From: Bizionia saleffrena
GTDB taxonomy: Bacteria; Bacteroidota; Bacteroidia; Flavobacteriales; Flavobacteriaceae
Direction of reading: 5' to 3'
Length of the DNA stretch: 64,000 nt
Assembly (NCBI RefSeq): GCF_008086175.1
Contig: NZ_VSKM01000007.1
Coordinates: forward strand, 62,001 to 126,000
In this document: piece by piece, positions 54,885 through 63,488 of the stretch
Layout of the letters: each line of letters starts with the position of its first letter
Position numbering within the stretch: position 1 is the stretch's first letter
Position numbers and translations under genes: made by a program
Notes under the pieces: model-generated
The model's input: only the letters and a program-made list of their open reading frames with translations
Told to the model about the DNA's origin: nothing
The model's database searches: none

Positions 54885-57026
54885 ATGATGAAAAACTCCT
54901 TTTGGTTGTTGCTCATTTTCTTTGCCTTTTTTAACCACACGTCTGCTCAGGTTGCGTTGCCTTTTAAAGCTCAAAAAGAGTTCTTTATTTATGGTAATGC
55001 TACCGTTATTGGTAACGCTATTTTAGGCAAAGAGGCTACAGCTGCTTTTAACGATGTCTCGCTAACCAACGACGATATCGATATGGTCTATACCGATGTT
55101 GACAACGACGATACCACGTTTAGTTCTAGTTCGGCAACCTTACAATTACCCGCCAATCATTCCGAAATTAAGTATGCTGTTCTGTATTGGGCAGCAACAT
55201 ATAGTTACGAACAAGGCTATAGGACAGAGTCTGGCGAACAGTTTTTGTTTCAAGGAAAACGCGTAAAAAATCGAAATGCTATTAGTAAGGTAAAGTTTAA
55301 ATTACCCAATGCTAAAAATTATATACCTGTTAATGGCGATGTCGTTTTTGATGGTGCTAATGACCCTGCATTCTCTCTAAACGCTCCTTATGTTTGTCAA
55401 GCAGACGTGACCAAACTTCTAAAAAACGCGAGTATTATTAATGGCGAGTACACGTTAGCGAATGTAACGGCTTCTAAAGGTTTCGTTTCGGGTGGTAGTG
55501 CTGCCGGTTGGTTGCTTTATGTTGTTTATGAGGCACCGGTTAATACCCCACAATACATCACGATGTATAACGGGTTTGCCCACGTAGGAAATGAGGCTGT
55601 GAAGATTACTTTCGATAATTTTAAAGCCTTAGAAGAAGGCGAAATTAAGACCTCTATTACCTTATCGGCCTTAGAAGGCGATTCGGCGTTAATAGATGAC
55701 GAGATTTTGATTTCGAATCCTGTTTTAAAACGAATGTCATTACTAAGTAGTAACCTCCGACCACGTAATAATTTTTTCAATAGTAAAATAACAACAAACG
55801 ATTCAGAATTTACAGAACGTAATCCGGCGAGTAAAAACACGTTAGGTTTCGATATCGCAACCGTAGATATTCCAAATCAAACCCAACCTATAATTGATAA
55901 CAATACCGAAAAAGTAGATCTTATTTTCAATACTAGAGCAGATCGCTTTTATCTATTTTTTACGGCTTTTCAAACGGAGATTAGCACCGTTTTTTACGAA
56001 GAACAACAACAAGAGTATGCACTTATTGAAGACAAATTAGCACCGAAAATTACTAGCGATAAAAGTAAAAAAGAAGTTTCTAAAGCACTAGAGAAAAAAA
56101 GTAGTGAAGAACCCATTAAGGGAAGTGCGCCAAAAATACGCACGGAAATAAGTCGAGACATAATCAAAGAAGTGAGTCGTGACGAACGTAACGTTATTAA
56201 TACATCAGTAGCTAAAGAGACAGCAGAAGGTATTGTTGAAGATGTTAACAGCGAAACTAAGGACGGTATTACTAGTGCTAAAGGGTTAGAACAAGTGGTT
56301 AATGCTAAAGTGAAAAAGGAGAAAGTACCGAAGAAAGAAGTAGTAAAAAAGGGAGAAAAGATAACAAAAAATCAAGAGCCAATAGTTAAAGAAATGGTTC
56401 GAGAAGAAATTAAACCGTGGGAGAGAAAACCAGAGAACACGAACGTAGGCGGTCCAGAAAAAGAAGCTACCTCTAGCTCAATACCTAAAGCAAAGACACT
56501 AACAAATCCATTGCCAAGGGCAGACTATTCGCAATCAACAAAAGATAAAACGTTACCTGTTTGGTTAAAACAAAAGCAAGAAGTAGAGCCTAGACGTGAT
56601 AATATATATCGCCCATCTGGGCAAATCATTTTACAGCAATCAGCTCAGAATTCACTGGCTTTAAATCGCGATAATTACGAAAAACTACTAACGGTGGAAG
56701 ATTATATTTACGAAACCCAAACGTTTAAGCGCATTCTTAATCAAGAAACCACTTTTATAAACGGCATAGATAAAGGGTATTATATTATTGCCACCTTGGT
56801 CTACGATTTTGATGAAGCGATCGGGTACCAAAATGCCCTAAAAGGGAAGGGCGTCAACTCTAAAATATTTAAAGATAAAGGTGATTCTTATTATGTGTAT
56901 TTGTATAACTCAGATAATTTTTACGACGTATTTATGCTCCGAAAGGCCTTTATAAAAGCCGAGTTTTTAAGTAAAGTTTGGATACTAAATATTAATATGA
57001 AAGCGGGTACACTCAAAAAGATATAA
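54885..57026 (+). CDS. Secreted surface protein with adhesin-like N-terminal domain, disordered middle and SPOR-like C-terminus
   Basis: A 713-residue protein with a signal peptide (ending HTSAQ). A beta-rich domain (about residues 25-370) resembles the leading domain of large gliding- or adhesion-associated Bacteroidota exoproteins (YAVLYWAATYSYEQGYRTES and GGSAAGWLLYVVYEAP). A low-complexity Lys/Glu-rich region (about 375-590) follows. The C-terminal SPOR-like fold (about 630-710) has KGYYIIATLVYDFDEAIGYQ and SYYVYLYNSDNFYDVFMLRK. SPOR domains usually bind denuded peptidoglycan or act in OmpA/T9SS-linked proteins, so this one probably bridges cell wall and surface. It converges on holB with a 16-base spacer. 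Confidence 0.7.
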   Translation: MMKNSFWLLLIFFAFFNHTSAQVALPFKAQKEFFIYGNATVIGNAILGKEATAAFNDVSLTNDDIDMVYTDVDNDDTTFSSSSATLQLPANHSEIKYAVLYWAATYSYEQGYRTESGEQFLFQGKRVKNRNAISKVKFKLPNAKNYIPVNGDVVFDGANDPAFSLNAPYVCQADVTKLLKNASIINGEYTLANVTASKGFVSGGSAAGWLLYVVYEAPVNTPQYITMYNGFAHVGNEAVKITFDNFKALEEGEIKTSITLSALEGDSALIDDEILISNPVLKRMSLLSSNLRPRNNFFNSKITTNDSEFTERNPASKNTLGFDIATVDIPNQTQPIIDNNTEKVDLIFNTRADRFYLFFTAFQTEISTVFYEEQQQEYALIEDKLAPKITSDKSKKEVSKALEKKSSEEPIKGSAPKIRTEISRDIIKEVSRDERNVINTSVAKETAEGIVEDVNSETKDGITSAKGLEQVVNAKVKKEKVPKKEVVKKGEKITKNQEPIVKEMVREEIKPWERKPENTNVGGPEKEATSSSIPKAKTLTNPLPRADYSQSTKDKTLPVWLKQKQEVEPRRDNIYRPSGQIILQQSAQNSLALNRDNYEKLLTVEDYIYETQTFKRILNQETTFINGIDKGYYIIATLVYDFDEAIGYQNALKGKGVNSKIFKDKGDSYYVYLYNSDNFYDVFMLRKAFIKAEFLSKVWILNINMKAGTLKKI

Positions 57027-57042
57027 GGGAAGAGGTCTATTT

Positions 57043-58197
57043 CTATTCTGATTTTTTATGTAGTAAACGCGTTAATTTTATCGATAAATCTGTTAAAATT
57101 ATTTTTGAGTTTCCGTTGCGTTCAATATGGTAAATGGCGTCTTGCAACTCTTTATAAATATCCAAAATATTGTTATTATGCACAAAAGGGGCAAAGTTTT
57201 CTAACTTAAATTTCTCCGTTTTAATGTCCATAAACACTAAATCTTGCGCACCGTAATTTAGCAATAACGCTTGTCGGAAAAAATCTATACAGAAATTAAG
57301 AAATTGCTTTTGTGTTTCTCTCCCTGTTTTAGCAATGTCTTCGCTCCACGTAATTAAATCGTGAATAGCGGCTTTATTTCCTTTAGCTTTAAATGCCGCA
57401 CGAATCCAGAGAATAAACCAAGTTTCAAATTGAATATCCTCACTATCTTGATAGACTAAATCGCAAGCTTTATTATAATTTCCGTTAGATTGGTGTGCTA
57501 TTTTCGTTGCTTCAGCATCATTTATACTATAGCTTTTAATCAACGCTTCTTTAACATCAAATTCTGCTAAGGGCGGAAAATGTAATAATTGGCATCTCGA
57601 TTTAATAGTGGTAATAATCTGTTCTTCATCTTCAGCAATAAGTATAAAGACCGTCTTGCTGGGTGGCTCTTCAATAAGTTTTAACAGTTTATTTGAAGCA
57701 GAGGTATTCATCTTCTCAGCCATCCAAATAATCATAACTTTATAGCCGCCTTCGTAAGCTTTCAAACTTAACGATTTTACAATGTCTTGCGCTTCATCTA
57801 CACCAATTTGTCCTTGCTTATTGTCTACGCCTAAACGCTTATACCAATCGAATAAATTACCATACGGTTGTTTGGCTAATAAATCGCGCCATTCTTCTAA
57901 AAAATGTTTAGAAACAGGATGCTTTTTAATTTTATCGTTGGTGGTAACCGGAAAAGCAAAATGTAAATCGGGGTGAGAAAACGAGTTAAATTTTAAATTA
58001 CAAGAGGGGTTTCCGTTGCTGTTTTCACCCGCGGTATTTTTACACAAAATGTACTGTGCATAAGCAATCGCCATGGGTAAAGTACCGGAACCCTCTGGAC
58101 CAATAAATAATTGGGCGTGAGGAATTCTACCATTATCCACGCTTTGCGTAAGATGTTTTTTTATATGTGTTTGACCTAGAATAGTACTGAATTGCAT
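57043..58197 (-). CDS. holB: DNA polymerase III delta-prime subunit
   Basis: A 384-residue clamp-loader subunit of the AAA+ fold that helps open the beta clamp. Recognised by the start FSTILGQTHIKKHLTQSVDN, by VDEAQDIVKSLSLKAYEGGYKVMII and by the sensor region TSASNKLLKLIEEPPSKTVFILIAEDEE. The P-loop is degenerate (GPEGSGTL, Lys replaced), as expected for the non-ATPase delta-prime subunit. The zinc module is reduced to a few Cys (for example NPSCNLKFN). The -7 element lies only 4 bases from the ATG, so the mRNA is probably leaderless. Confidence 0.93.
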   Translation of the reverse strand: MQFSTILGQTHIKKHLTQSVDNGRIPHAQLFIGPEGSGTLPMAIAYAQYILCKNTAGENSNGNPSCNLKFNSFSHPDLHFAFPVTTNDKIKKHPVSKHFLEEWRDLLAKQPYGNLFDWYKRLGVDNKQGQIGVDEAQDIVKSLSLKAYEGGYKVMIIWMAEKMNTSASNKLLKLIEEPPSKTVFILIAEDEEQIITTIKSRCQLLHFPPLAEFDVKEALIKSYSINDAEATKIAHQSNGNYNKACDLVYQDSEDIQFETWFILWIRAAFKAKGNKAAIHDLITWSEDIAKTGRETQKQFLNFCIDFFRQALLLNYGAQDLVFMDIKTEKFKLENFAPFVHNNNILDIYKELQDAIYHIERNGNSKIILTDLSIKLTRLLHKKSE

Positions 58198-58201
58198 AGC
58201 A

Positions 58202-58209
58202 CAAATATA
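58202..58209 (-). promoter_or_regulatory. Predicted -7 promoter element for holB (leaderless geometry)
   Basis: Minus-strand TATATTTG matches TAnnTTTG exactly and ends 4 bases before the holB ATG, the same spacing as at rbfA. Confidence 0.55.
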
Positions 58210-58304
58210 CTTTAGATAACAAATAAAAACTATTTTTTGGTTTCAATATGTTTATGACGTTTAATTTTTAAGGCAGATGGCAAACGAGTATCATAGTATT
58301 TGTA

Positions 58305-58312
58305 TATATTTG
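58305..58312 (+). promoter_or_regulatory. Predicted -7 promoter element for pgk
   Basis: TATATTTG matches TAnnTTTG exactly, 103 bases before the pgk ATG. The leader would be just under 100 bases. Confidence 0.5.
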
Positions 58313-58415
58313 AAGCAATTTACACCTATTTTTACTCACTGAAAAATGGTGTAATCGGACCATTTAATCAGGTTTTGAATTTTAAATATACATTCATAAT
58401 AACTACAGTAATATA

Positions 58416-59606
58416 ATGAAGACATTACAAGATTTTAATTTTAAAGATAAAAAAGCGTTAATTCGTGTCGATTTTAACGTGCCGTTAGATGCGAATTTTA
58501 AGGTCACCGATGCGACTAGAATTGCTTCGGCAAAACCAACATTAATTAAAATTTTAGAAGATGGTGGGAGTTGTATTTTAATGTCTCATTTAGGCCGACC
58601 AAAAGGAGTTCAAGAAGCGTTTTCGTTAAAACATATTATAAATACTGTTGAAGATATTATTGGTGTAGAAACAAAATTTGTCTCCAATTGTGTGGGGGTT
58701 GAAGCTGAAGAAGCAGCAGCAAACTTAAAACCGGGAGAGCTCTTAATTCTCGAAAATCTACGTTTCCACGAGGAAGAAACGGCGGGGGATAAAGACTTTG
58801 CAGAAAAACTGTCTAAATTAGGTGATATTTATGTAAATGATGCGTTTGGAACAGCACACAGAGCGCACGCTTCAACAACTGTTATTGCTCAGTTTTTTCC
58901 CGGGAAAAAATGTTTTGGTAGTCTTTTAGAAAAAGAAATTAAAAGTATTGATAAGGTATTAAAAGATGGCGAAAAGCCAGTTTTAGCTATTTTGGGAGGT
59001 GCAAAAGTATCGTCAAAAATCACAATTATCGAAAATATTTTAGATAAAATCGATCATCTTATTATTGGTGGCGGAATGGCATTTACGTTCGTGAAAGCAC
59101 AAGGTGGAAACATTGGTGATTCTATCTGTGAAGATGATAAAATGGAATTAGCGTTATCGATTTTAAAACAAGCCGAAGATAAAAAAGTAAAAATTCATAT
59201 TCCTAGCGATGTTGTTGCTGCCGATGCTTTTAACAACACAGCAAATACTAAAGTGGTTGCTATTTCAGCGATTCCGGAAGGGTATCAAGGTTTAGATGTA
59301 GGGCCAGAATCTATAAAACAATTTCACGACGTGGTACTGCAGTGCAAAACTATTTTATGGAATGGCCCTTTAGGAGTTTTCGAAATGGAAAACTTTTCTA
59401 AAGGCACCATTGCTTTAGGAGCGTCTATTGCAGAGGCTACAAAAAATGGCGCGTTTTCACTAGTTGGTGGCGGCGACTCTGTAGCTGCCGTGAAACAATT
59501 TGGTTTCGAGAAAAAAGTAAGCTATGTAAGTACTGGTGGTGGTGCTATGTTAGAGAGTTTAGAAGGCAAAACCTTACCAGGAATTGCTGCTATTTTAAAG
59601 GATTAG
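58416..59606 (+). CDS. pgk: Phosphoglycerate kinase
   Basis: A 396-residue glycolytic enzyme that makes ATP from 1,3-bisphosphoglycerate. Signatures are [12 protein letters not shown] (about residues 14-25), [38 protein letters not shown] and the C-terminal [19 protein letters not shown]. Length is normal. No gapA or tpiA gene is beside it. A secreted transglycosylase gene follows after 48 bases, so the two are likely co-transcribed. The leader is just under 100 bases from a consensus -7 box. Confidence 0.98.
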   Translation: MKTLQDFNFKDKKALIRVDFNVPLDANFKVTDATRIASAKPTLIKILEDGGSCILMSHLGRPKGVQEAFSLKHIINTVEDIIGVETKFVSNCVGVEAEEAAANLKPGELLILENLRFHEEETAGDKDFAEKLSKLGDIYVNDAFGTAHRAHASTTVIAQFFPGKKCFGSLLEKEIKSIDKVLKDGEKPVLAILGGAKVSSKITIIENILDKIDHLIIGGGMAFTFVKAQGGNIGDSICEDDKMELALSILKQAEDKKVKIHIPSDVVAADAFNNTANTKVVAISAIPEGYQGLDVGPESIKQFHDVVLQCKTILWNGPLGVFEMENFSKGTIALGASIAEATKNGAFSLVGGGDSVAAVKQFGFEKKVSYVSTGGGAMLESLEGKTLPGIAAILKD

Positions 59607-59654
59607 ATAAGAAAATCGCTAAAGCTGCGTTAGGCTTAAAATTAAACAGTTGTA

Positions 59655-61241
59655 ATGAAATTATATAGTATTCTATTGGGTGCTTTGTTTTGTGGTGCTC
59701 TGGCACACGGACAAGAGACCCCACCCGTGTCGAAAAAAAATGACACACTAAAGGTTAACACATTAAAAGTACCTGAATTATCTGCTGAAGTGCAATATGT
59801 TTTAGATACGATTATAGATGGTAAAACGTATTTTAGAAAATCGTTGAAATCAGATAAATTATGGGAACCTTCAGAGGTTTTATTAGATGATAAAATAGCC
59901 TCAGACTACGATAAAAAGTGGATGGAGGAGTTGTACAGCAATTCGTTATTCGATACTATTTATCGCGATGTTACCAACTTAAAATACGAAGTTGTAGACT
60001 ATCCTGAATTATCTACCGATACACTAAAAGCGCGCTTAGAACGCTTAAATGCACGTACCCCTTTTAATGTGGAATACAATCCAGGATTAGAAAGTGTAAT
60101 CAAATCATTTTTAAAAAGAAGGCACCAATCTTTGGAGCGCTTAATGGGATTAAGTCATTTTTATTTCCCGATGTTTGAGCGCGAATTAGACAATTACAAT
60201 ATTCCTTTAGAGATGAAGTATCTCGCTATCGTAGAATCGGCCTTGAAACCTAGAGCAAAATCTAGAGTAGGGGCAACCGGATTGTGGCAATTTATGTATG
60301 CTACCGGAAAACAATACGGATTAGAGGTGAGTAGTTATGTAGACGAACGTAGCGACCCTATAAAAGCAACCGAATCGGCGGCTAAGTATTTAGCGCGATT
60401 ATACGAGATTTTTGAAGATTGGGATTTGGCGTTAGCGGCATACAATTCAGGGCCCGGTAACGTTAATAAAGCGATTAGGCGTTCTGGTGGCTCAAAAAAC
60501 TATTGGAATATTAGACCCAACTTGCCACGTGAAACGGCTGGTTATGTGCCTGCCTTTTTAGCGACAATGTATATTTTTGAATACGCAGACGAACACGGTT
60601 TTATTAAACATAAACCACAATTTAATTACATAGAAACCGATACTGTTAGAATTAAACAGACCATAACTTTAGGTCAGGTTTCAGAATATACTGGCGTTAC
60701 TATTGAAACGCTGCAGTTTTTAAACCCGTCTTATAAATTGGACGTGATTCCATTTATTAAAGACAAAAACTACACGTTAAGACTGCCGCGAGAAGATGTG
60801 GGTACGTTTGTAAATAACGAGAAAGAGATCTATGGTTTTGTACAAAAAGAGTTAGACTCTCGCGAAAAACCGCTACCACAATTGGTAAACGCCGATACAA
60901 AAACCCGTTATAAGGTGAGAAGTGGTGATTATTTAGGTAAAATAGCTCGAAAGTTCGGAGTGCGCGTCAGTCAGATTAAGAAGTGGAATGGTTTGCGAAG
61001 TAACAACCTAAAAGTTGGTCAGCGCCTTACTATTTACGCGAGAAATCCGTCGAGTGTTACTACCTCACAAAAATCGGCTGTAAATAGCACATCTAAAACC
61101 TATAAAGTAAAAAGTGGTGACTCGTTATGGAGCATCGCTCAAAAATATTCGGGAGTTTCTGTTCAGAATATTAAAGATTGGAACGATATTAGTGGTAGTA
61201 ATTTAAAACCCGGAATGACCTTAAAGGTTTCCAAAGGTTAA
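59655..61241 (+). CDS. Membrane-bound lytic murein transglycosylase D-like protein with two LysM domains
   Basis: A 528-residue exported enzyme. It has a signal peptide (MKLYSILLGALFCGALAHGQ), an SLT/goose-lysozyme-type domain (about residues 135-290) with the catalytic Glu in KYLAIVESALKPRAKSRVGA, ATGLWQFMYATGKQYGL and ALAAYNSGPGNVNKAI. A linker leads to two LysM repeats (about 415-460, YKVRSGDYLGKIARKFGV; 482-527, YKVKSGDSLWSIAQKYSG). It cleaves glycan strands to 1,6-anhydro products, with LysM holding peptidoglycan. It follows pgk and precedes the DUF4837 gene by 22 bases. Confidence 0.93.
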   Translation: MKLYSILLGALFCGALAHGQETPPVSKKNDTLKVNTLKVPELSAEVQYVLDTIIDGKTYFRKSLKSDKLWEPSEVLLDDKIASDYDKKWMEELYSNSLFDTIYRDVTNLKYEVVDYPELSTDTLKARLERLNARTPFNVEYNPGLESVIKSFLKRRHQSLERLMGLSHFYFPMFERELDNYNIPLEMKYLAIVESALKPRAKSRVGATGLWQFMYATGKQYGLEVSSYVDERSDPIKATESAAKYLARLYEIFEDWDLALAAYNSGPGNVNKAIRRSGGSKNYWNIRPNLPRETAGYVPAFLATMYIFEYADEHGFIKHKPQFNYIETDTVRIKQTITLGQVSEYTGVTIETLQFLNPSYKLDVIPFIKDKNYTLRLPREDVGTFVNNEKEIYGFVQKELDSREKPLPQLVNADTKTRYKVRSGDYLGKIARKFGVRVSQIKKWNGLRSNNLKVGQRLTIYARNPSSVTTSQKSAVNSTSKTYKVKSGDSLWSIAQKYSGVSVQNIKDWNDISGSNLKPGMTLKVSKG

Positions 61242-61263
61242 CGCCTGTTAAAAACGAAATTTT

Positions 61264-62241
61264 ATGATGCGAAAAGGACTTTTAATTGTTGCCATTATTG
61301 TATTTGCACTATCCTGTAAAGACGATAGCGCTAAAGGACAGCGAATTATTCCAGAATCTTCTGGAGCGCTAAATACAGTAGCCGTAGTAATAGAAAATGA
61401 AAAATGGGAAGGCCAATTAGGTCAAGCGGTTAGAAATATTCTTGCGGCACCAATAGACGGGTTGCCACAAGAAGAACCGTTGTTTTCGCTAACACAGATT
61501 CCGCCACAAGTATTTTCTGGCTTTTCTAGAACAAATAGAATTATTATAAAAATTCAAAAAGGAAAAGCAGGGACTACAATTGAAGATAATGTGTACGCAA
61601 GACCACAAAAGTTTATTGTTGTAAGCGGGCAAACTATTCAAGAGATCGAACAGCAATTGCAAAACAACGCAAAAATGATTGTTAGTGCTTTTAAAGTTGA
61701 AGAAATAGCCGAAAAGCAACGTCGTATTCGCAAATCGATGTATCCTGCAACACATTTAAAAGAGAAGTTGGGAGTCGATATTCAATACTCCACAGCGTAT
61801 CGAATTTCTAAAGAAGAAGATAACTTTTTCTGGATGCGTAAAGACATTCCAACAGGATACACCAACTTATTAGTATACGAGATACCCTTAAGTAAGTTAA
61901 AAGGGTCTGATAGTGTCGTTAGCCAAATTATTAAAATTAGAGATTCCATAGGAGAAAAATACATTCCAGGACCAACCGAAGGGAGTTATATGATTACCGA
62001 AAAAGCCTACGCACCGCATTTATTTAAAACAACGTTAAACAATAAGCCAGCATGGGAAGTAAAAGGCGTTTGGGATGTTAAGAATGCGTTTATGTCTGGG
62101 CCATTCATTACGTATATTATAGAAGACAAAGCGAATAACAGATATGTTGTCGCCGAAGGATTTGCTTACGCGCCTTCCATAGCAAAAAGAGAACATATTT
62201 TTGAGCTAGAAGCGATGATAAAATCCATCAAATTAGAATAA
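61264..62241 (+). CDS. DUF4837-family lipoprotein
   Basis: A 325-residue lipoprotein with lipobox FALSC (Cys at about residue 18). The DUF4837 core is visible in the N-terminal region (LNTVAVVIENEKWEGQLGQA) and in FFWMRKDIPTGYTNLLVYEI, YIPGPTEGSYMITE and the C-terminal KNAFMSGPFITYIIED. This Bacteroidota-specific family has no assigned function. It is regularly found next to LysM transglycosylases, as here, which hints at an envelope role. It ends at a bidirectional terminator shared with tatA. Confidence 0.88.
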   Translation: MMRKGLLIVAIIVFALSCKDDSAKGQRIIPESSGALNTVAVVIENEKWEGQLGQAVRNILAAPIDGLPQEEPLFSLTQIPPQVFSGFSRTNRIIIKIQKGKAGTTIEDNVYARPQKFIVVSGQTIQEIEQQLQNNAKMIVSAFKVEEIAEKQRRIRKSMYPATHLKEKLGVDIQYSTAYRISKEEDNFFWMRKDIPTGYTNLLVYEIPLSKLKGSDSVVSQIIKIRDSIGEKYIPGPTEGSYMITEKAYAPHLFKTTLNNKPAWEVKGVWDVKNAFMSGPFITYIIEDKANNRYVVAEGFAYAPSIAKREHIFELEAMIKSIKLE

Positions 62242-62262
62242 TAATAATAACATTAAGACATA

Positions 62263-62292
62263 AAAAAACCAACGTTTTCGCGTTGGTTTTTT
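62263..62292. terminator. Bidirectional terminator between the DUF4837 and tatA genes
   Basis: Stem aaaaaaccaacg/cgttggtttttt with a 6-base loop and A and T flanks. It lies 22 bases past the DUF4837 stop and 20 bases past the converging tatA stop. Confidence 0.92.
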
Positions 62293-62311
62293 TATGCTTT
62301 TAAAATACTAT

Positions 62312-62500
62312 TTATTTAGAATCTTTAGCTTTTTCTTCTTCCTCTTCTTTACTAGCGTCTTTAAATTCTTTAATTCCGCTACCAAGTCCTCTCATTAATT
62401 CTGGTATTTTCTTACCGCCAAACAATAATAACACGAGTACTACAACAACTGCTATTTGCCATGGACCAATCATTCCTAAAAATATATTTGATGCAATCAT
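62312..62500 (-). CDS. tatA: Sec-independent protein translocase subunit TatA/E
   Basis: A 62-residue membrane protein. One N-terminal helix (about residues 8-27, MIGPWQIAVVVVLVLLLFG), the hinge FGGKKIPELMRGLGSGIKEF and an amphipathic helix with an acidic tail (DASKEEEEEK) are all typical. TatA forms the pore of the twin-arginine pathway for folded proteins. TatB and TatC genes are not in this window. The start ATG at 62500 matches the family. A frame from 62521 adds seven residues that overlap the promoter (TAACTTTG, minus strand, 62519-62526). Confidence 0.93.
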   Translation of the reverse strand: MIASNIFLGMIGPWQIAVVVVLVLLLFGGKKIPELMRGLGSGIKEFKDASKEEEEEKAKDSK

Positions 62501-62518
62501 AACTTTTAATTTAGACAG

Positions 62519-62526
62519 CAAAGTTA
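62519..62526 (-). promoter_or_regulatory. Predicted -7 promoter element for tatA
   Basis: Minus-strand TAACTTTG matches TAnnTTTG exactly. It lies 18 bases upstream of the ATG at 62500. Confidence 0.5.
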
Positions 62527-62601
62527 ATAATTTAAGTTTAAAAACAACCTTTTATAGGTAACTTTAGCATATTGTAAAACATTTAGAGTAATTATTTTAT
62601 T

Positions 62602-62609
62602 TACTTTTG
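62602..62609 (+). promoter_or_regulatory. Predicted -7 promoter element for the M23 gene (leaderless geometry)
   Basis: TACTTTTG matches TAnnTTTG exactly and ends 6 bases before the chosen ATG at 62616. It rules out the TTG at 62607 as a likely start. Confidence 0.5.
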
Positions 62610-62615
62610 TTTAAT

Positions 62616-63485
62616 ATGGCTGTAAAGAAGAAAAAATCCAAGAAAATATCTAAAAAGCTACTGCATAAGTACAGATTAGTTATTTTAAATGAAAATACGT
62701 TTGAAGAGCGCATATCATTCAAGCTTAATCGATTAAATGTATTCGTGCTTGGCACCTTGTCTTCTATTTTATTAATAGTATTTACTATTCTTTTAATTGC
62801 CTTTACGTCATTGCGAGAATATATTCCTGGATATTCATCAACAGCATTAAAAAAGAAAGCCATAGAGCTTAATTTTAAAACAGATTCGTTACAAAAAGTA
62901 ATTTCGTTAAACGAGCAGTATTATTCGTCGATAAAAAAAGTGTTACAAGGCGATGTAAAAACGGTTGTTTTTAATAGAGATTCTATAATCGAAGCCGCTA
63001 GTATTGAAGCTGCCGATATTAGTTTAAAATCGAGTAAAGAGGACTCTTTATTACGAGAACGGGTTGAAAAGGAAGATAAATACAACCTTTTTGAATCGGC
63101 GATTTCAAAAGCTAATTTTATACTTTTCCCCCCTGCAAACGGTATACTAAGCGATCCCTATAATGCCGAAATAAAACATTATGCCGTAGATATTATTGTG
63201 GCCAAAGACACACCAATAAAAGCAACCGCCGATGGAACTATTATTTTCTCTGAGTGGACGGCCGAAACCGGATACGTTATTATTATAGAACACAGCCACG
63301 GACTTATTTCCGTTTACAAGCATAACTCTTCGTTAATTAAAAGTCAAGGCGACTTAGTAAAAGCAGGAGAGGTTATCGCCATCTCCGGAAATACTGGAGA
63401 TTATACGACAGGACCACATTTGCATTTCGAATTATGGAGTGACGGCTACCCTGTAAATCCAACTAATTTTATAGATTTCAAATAA
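62616..63485 (+). CDS. Membrane-anchored M23 (LytM) peptidoglycan endopeptidase-like protein
   Basis: A 289-residue protein. It has a very basic cytosolic start (AVKKKKSKKISKKLLHKYRL), one membrane helix (about residues 45-67), a periplasmic helical stretch and a C-terminal LytM domain (about 180-289). The zinc-site residues are visible: His and Asp in EIKHYAVDIIVAKDTP, and HLHFELW after GDYTTGPH. It is probably an active or activator-type endopeptidase in cell-wall cutting. The tail YPVNPTNFIDFK is typical. I chose the ATG at 62616, as the upstream TTG at 62607 lies in the promoter. A GH3-family gene follows 3 bases after the stop. Confidence 0.92.
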   Translation: MAVKKKKSKKISKKLLHKYRLVILNENTFEERISFKLNRLNVFVLGTLSSILLIVFTILLIAFTSLREYIPGYSSTALKKKAIELNFKTDSLQKVISLNEQYYSSIKKVLQGDVKTVVFNRDSIIEAASIEAADISLKSSKEDSLLRERVEKEDKYNLFESAISKANFILFPPANGILSDPYNAEIKHYAVDIIVAKDTPIKATADGTIIFSEWTAETGYVIIIEHSHGLISVYKHNSSLIKSQGDLVKAGEVIAISGNTGDYTTGPHLHFELWSDGYPVNPTNFIDFK

Positions 63486-63488
63486 CTT

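Noticed and set aside
57043-58197. Loss of the Walker A lysine in holB as a damaged gene
   Set aside because: A degenerate P-loop is normal for the delta-prime subunit, which does not hydrolyse ATP in several species.
60522-60537. CACGTG with AAAC flank as a third parS site
   Set aside because: Aligned to the consensus it has four mismatches, and it lies in the coding sequence of the transglycosylase in ordinary codons.
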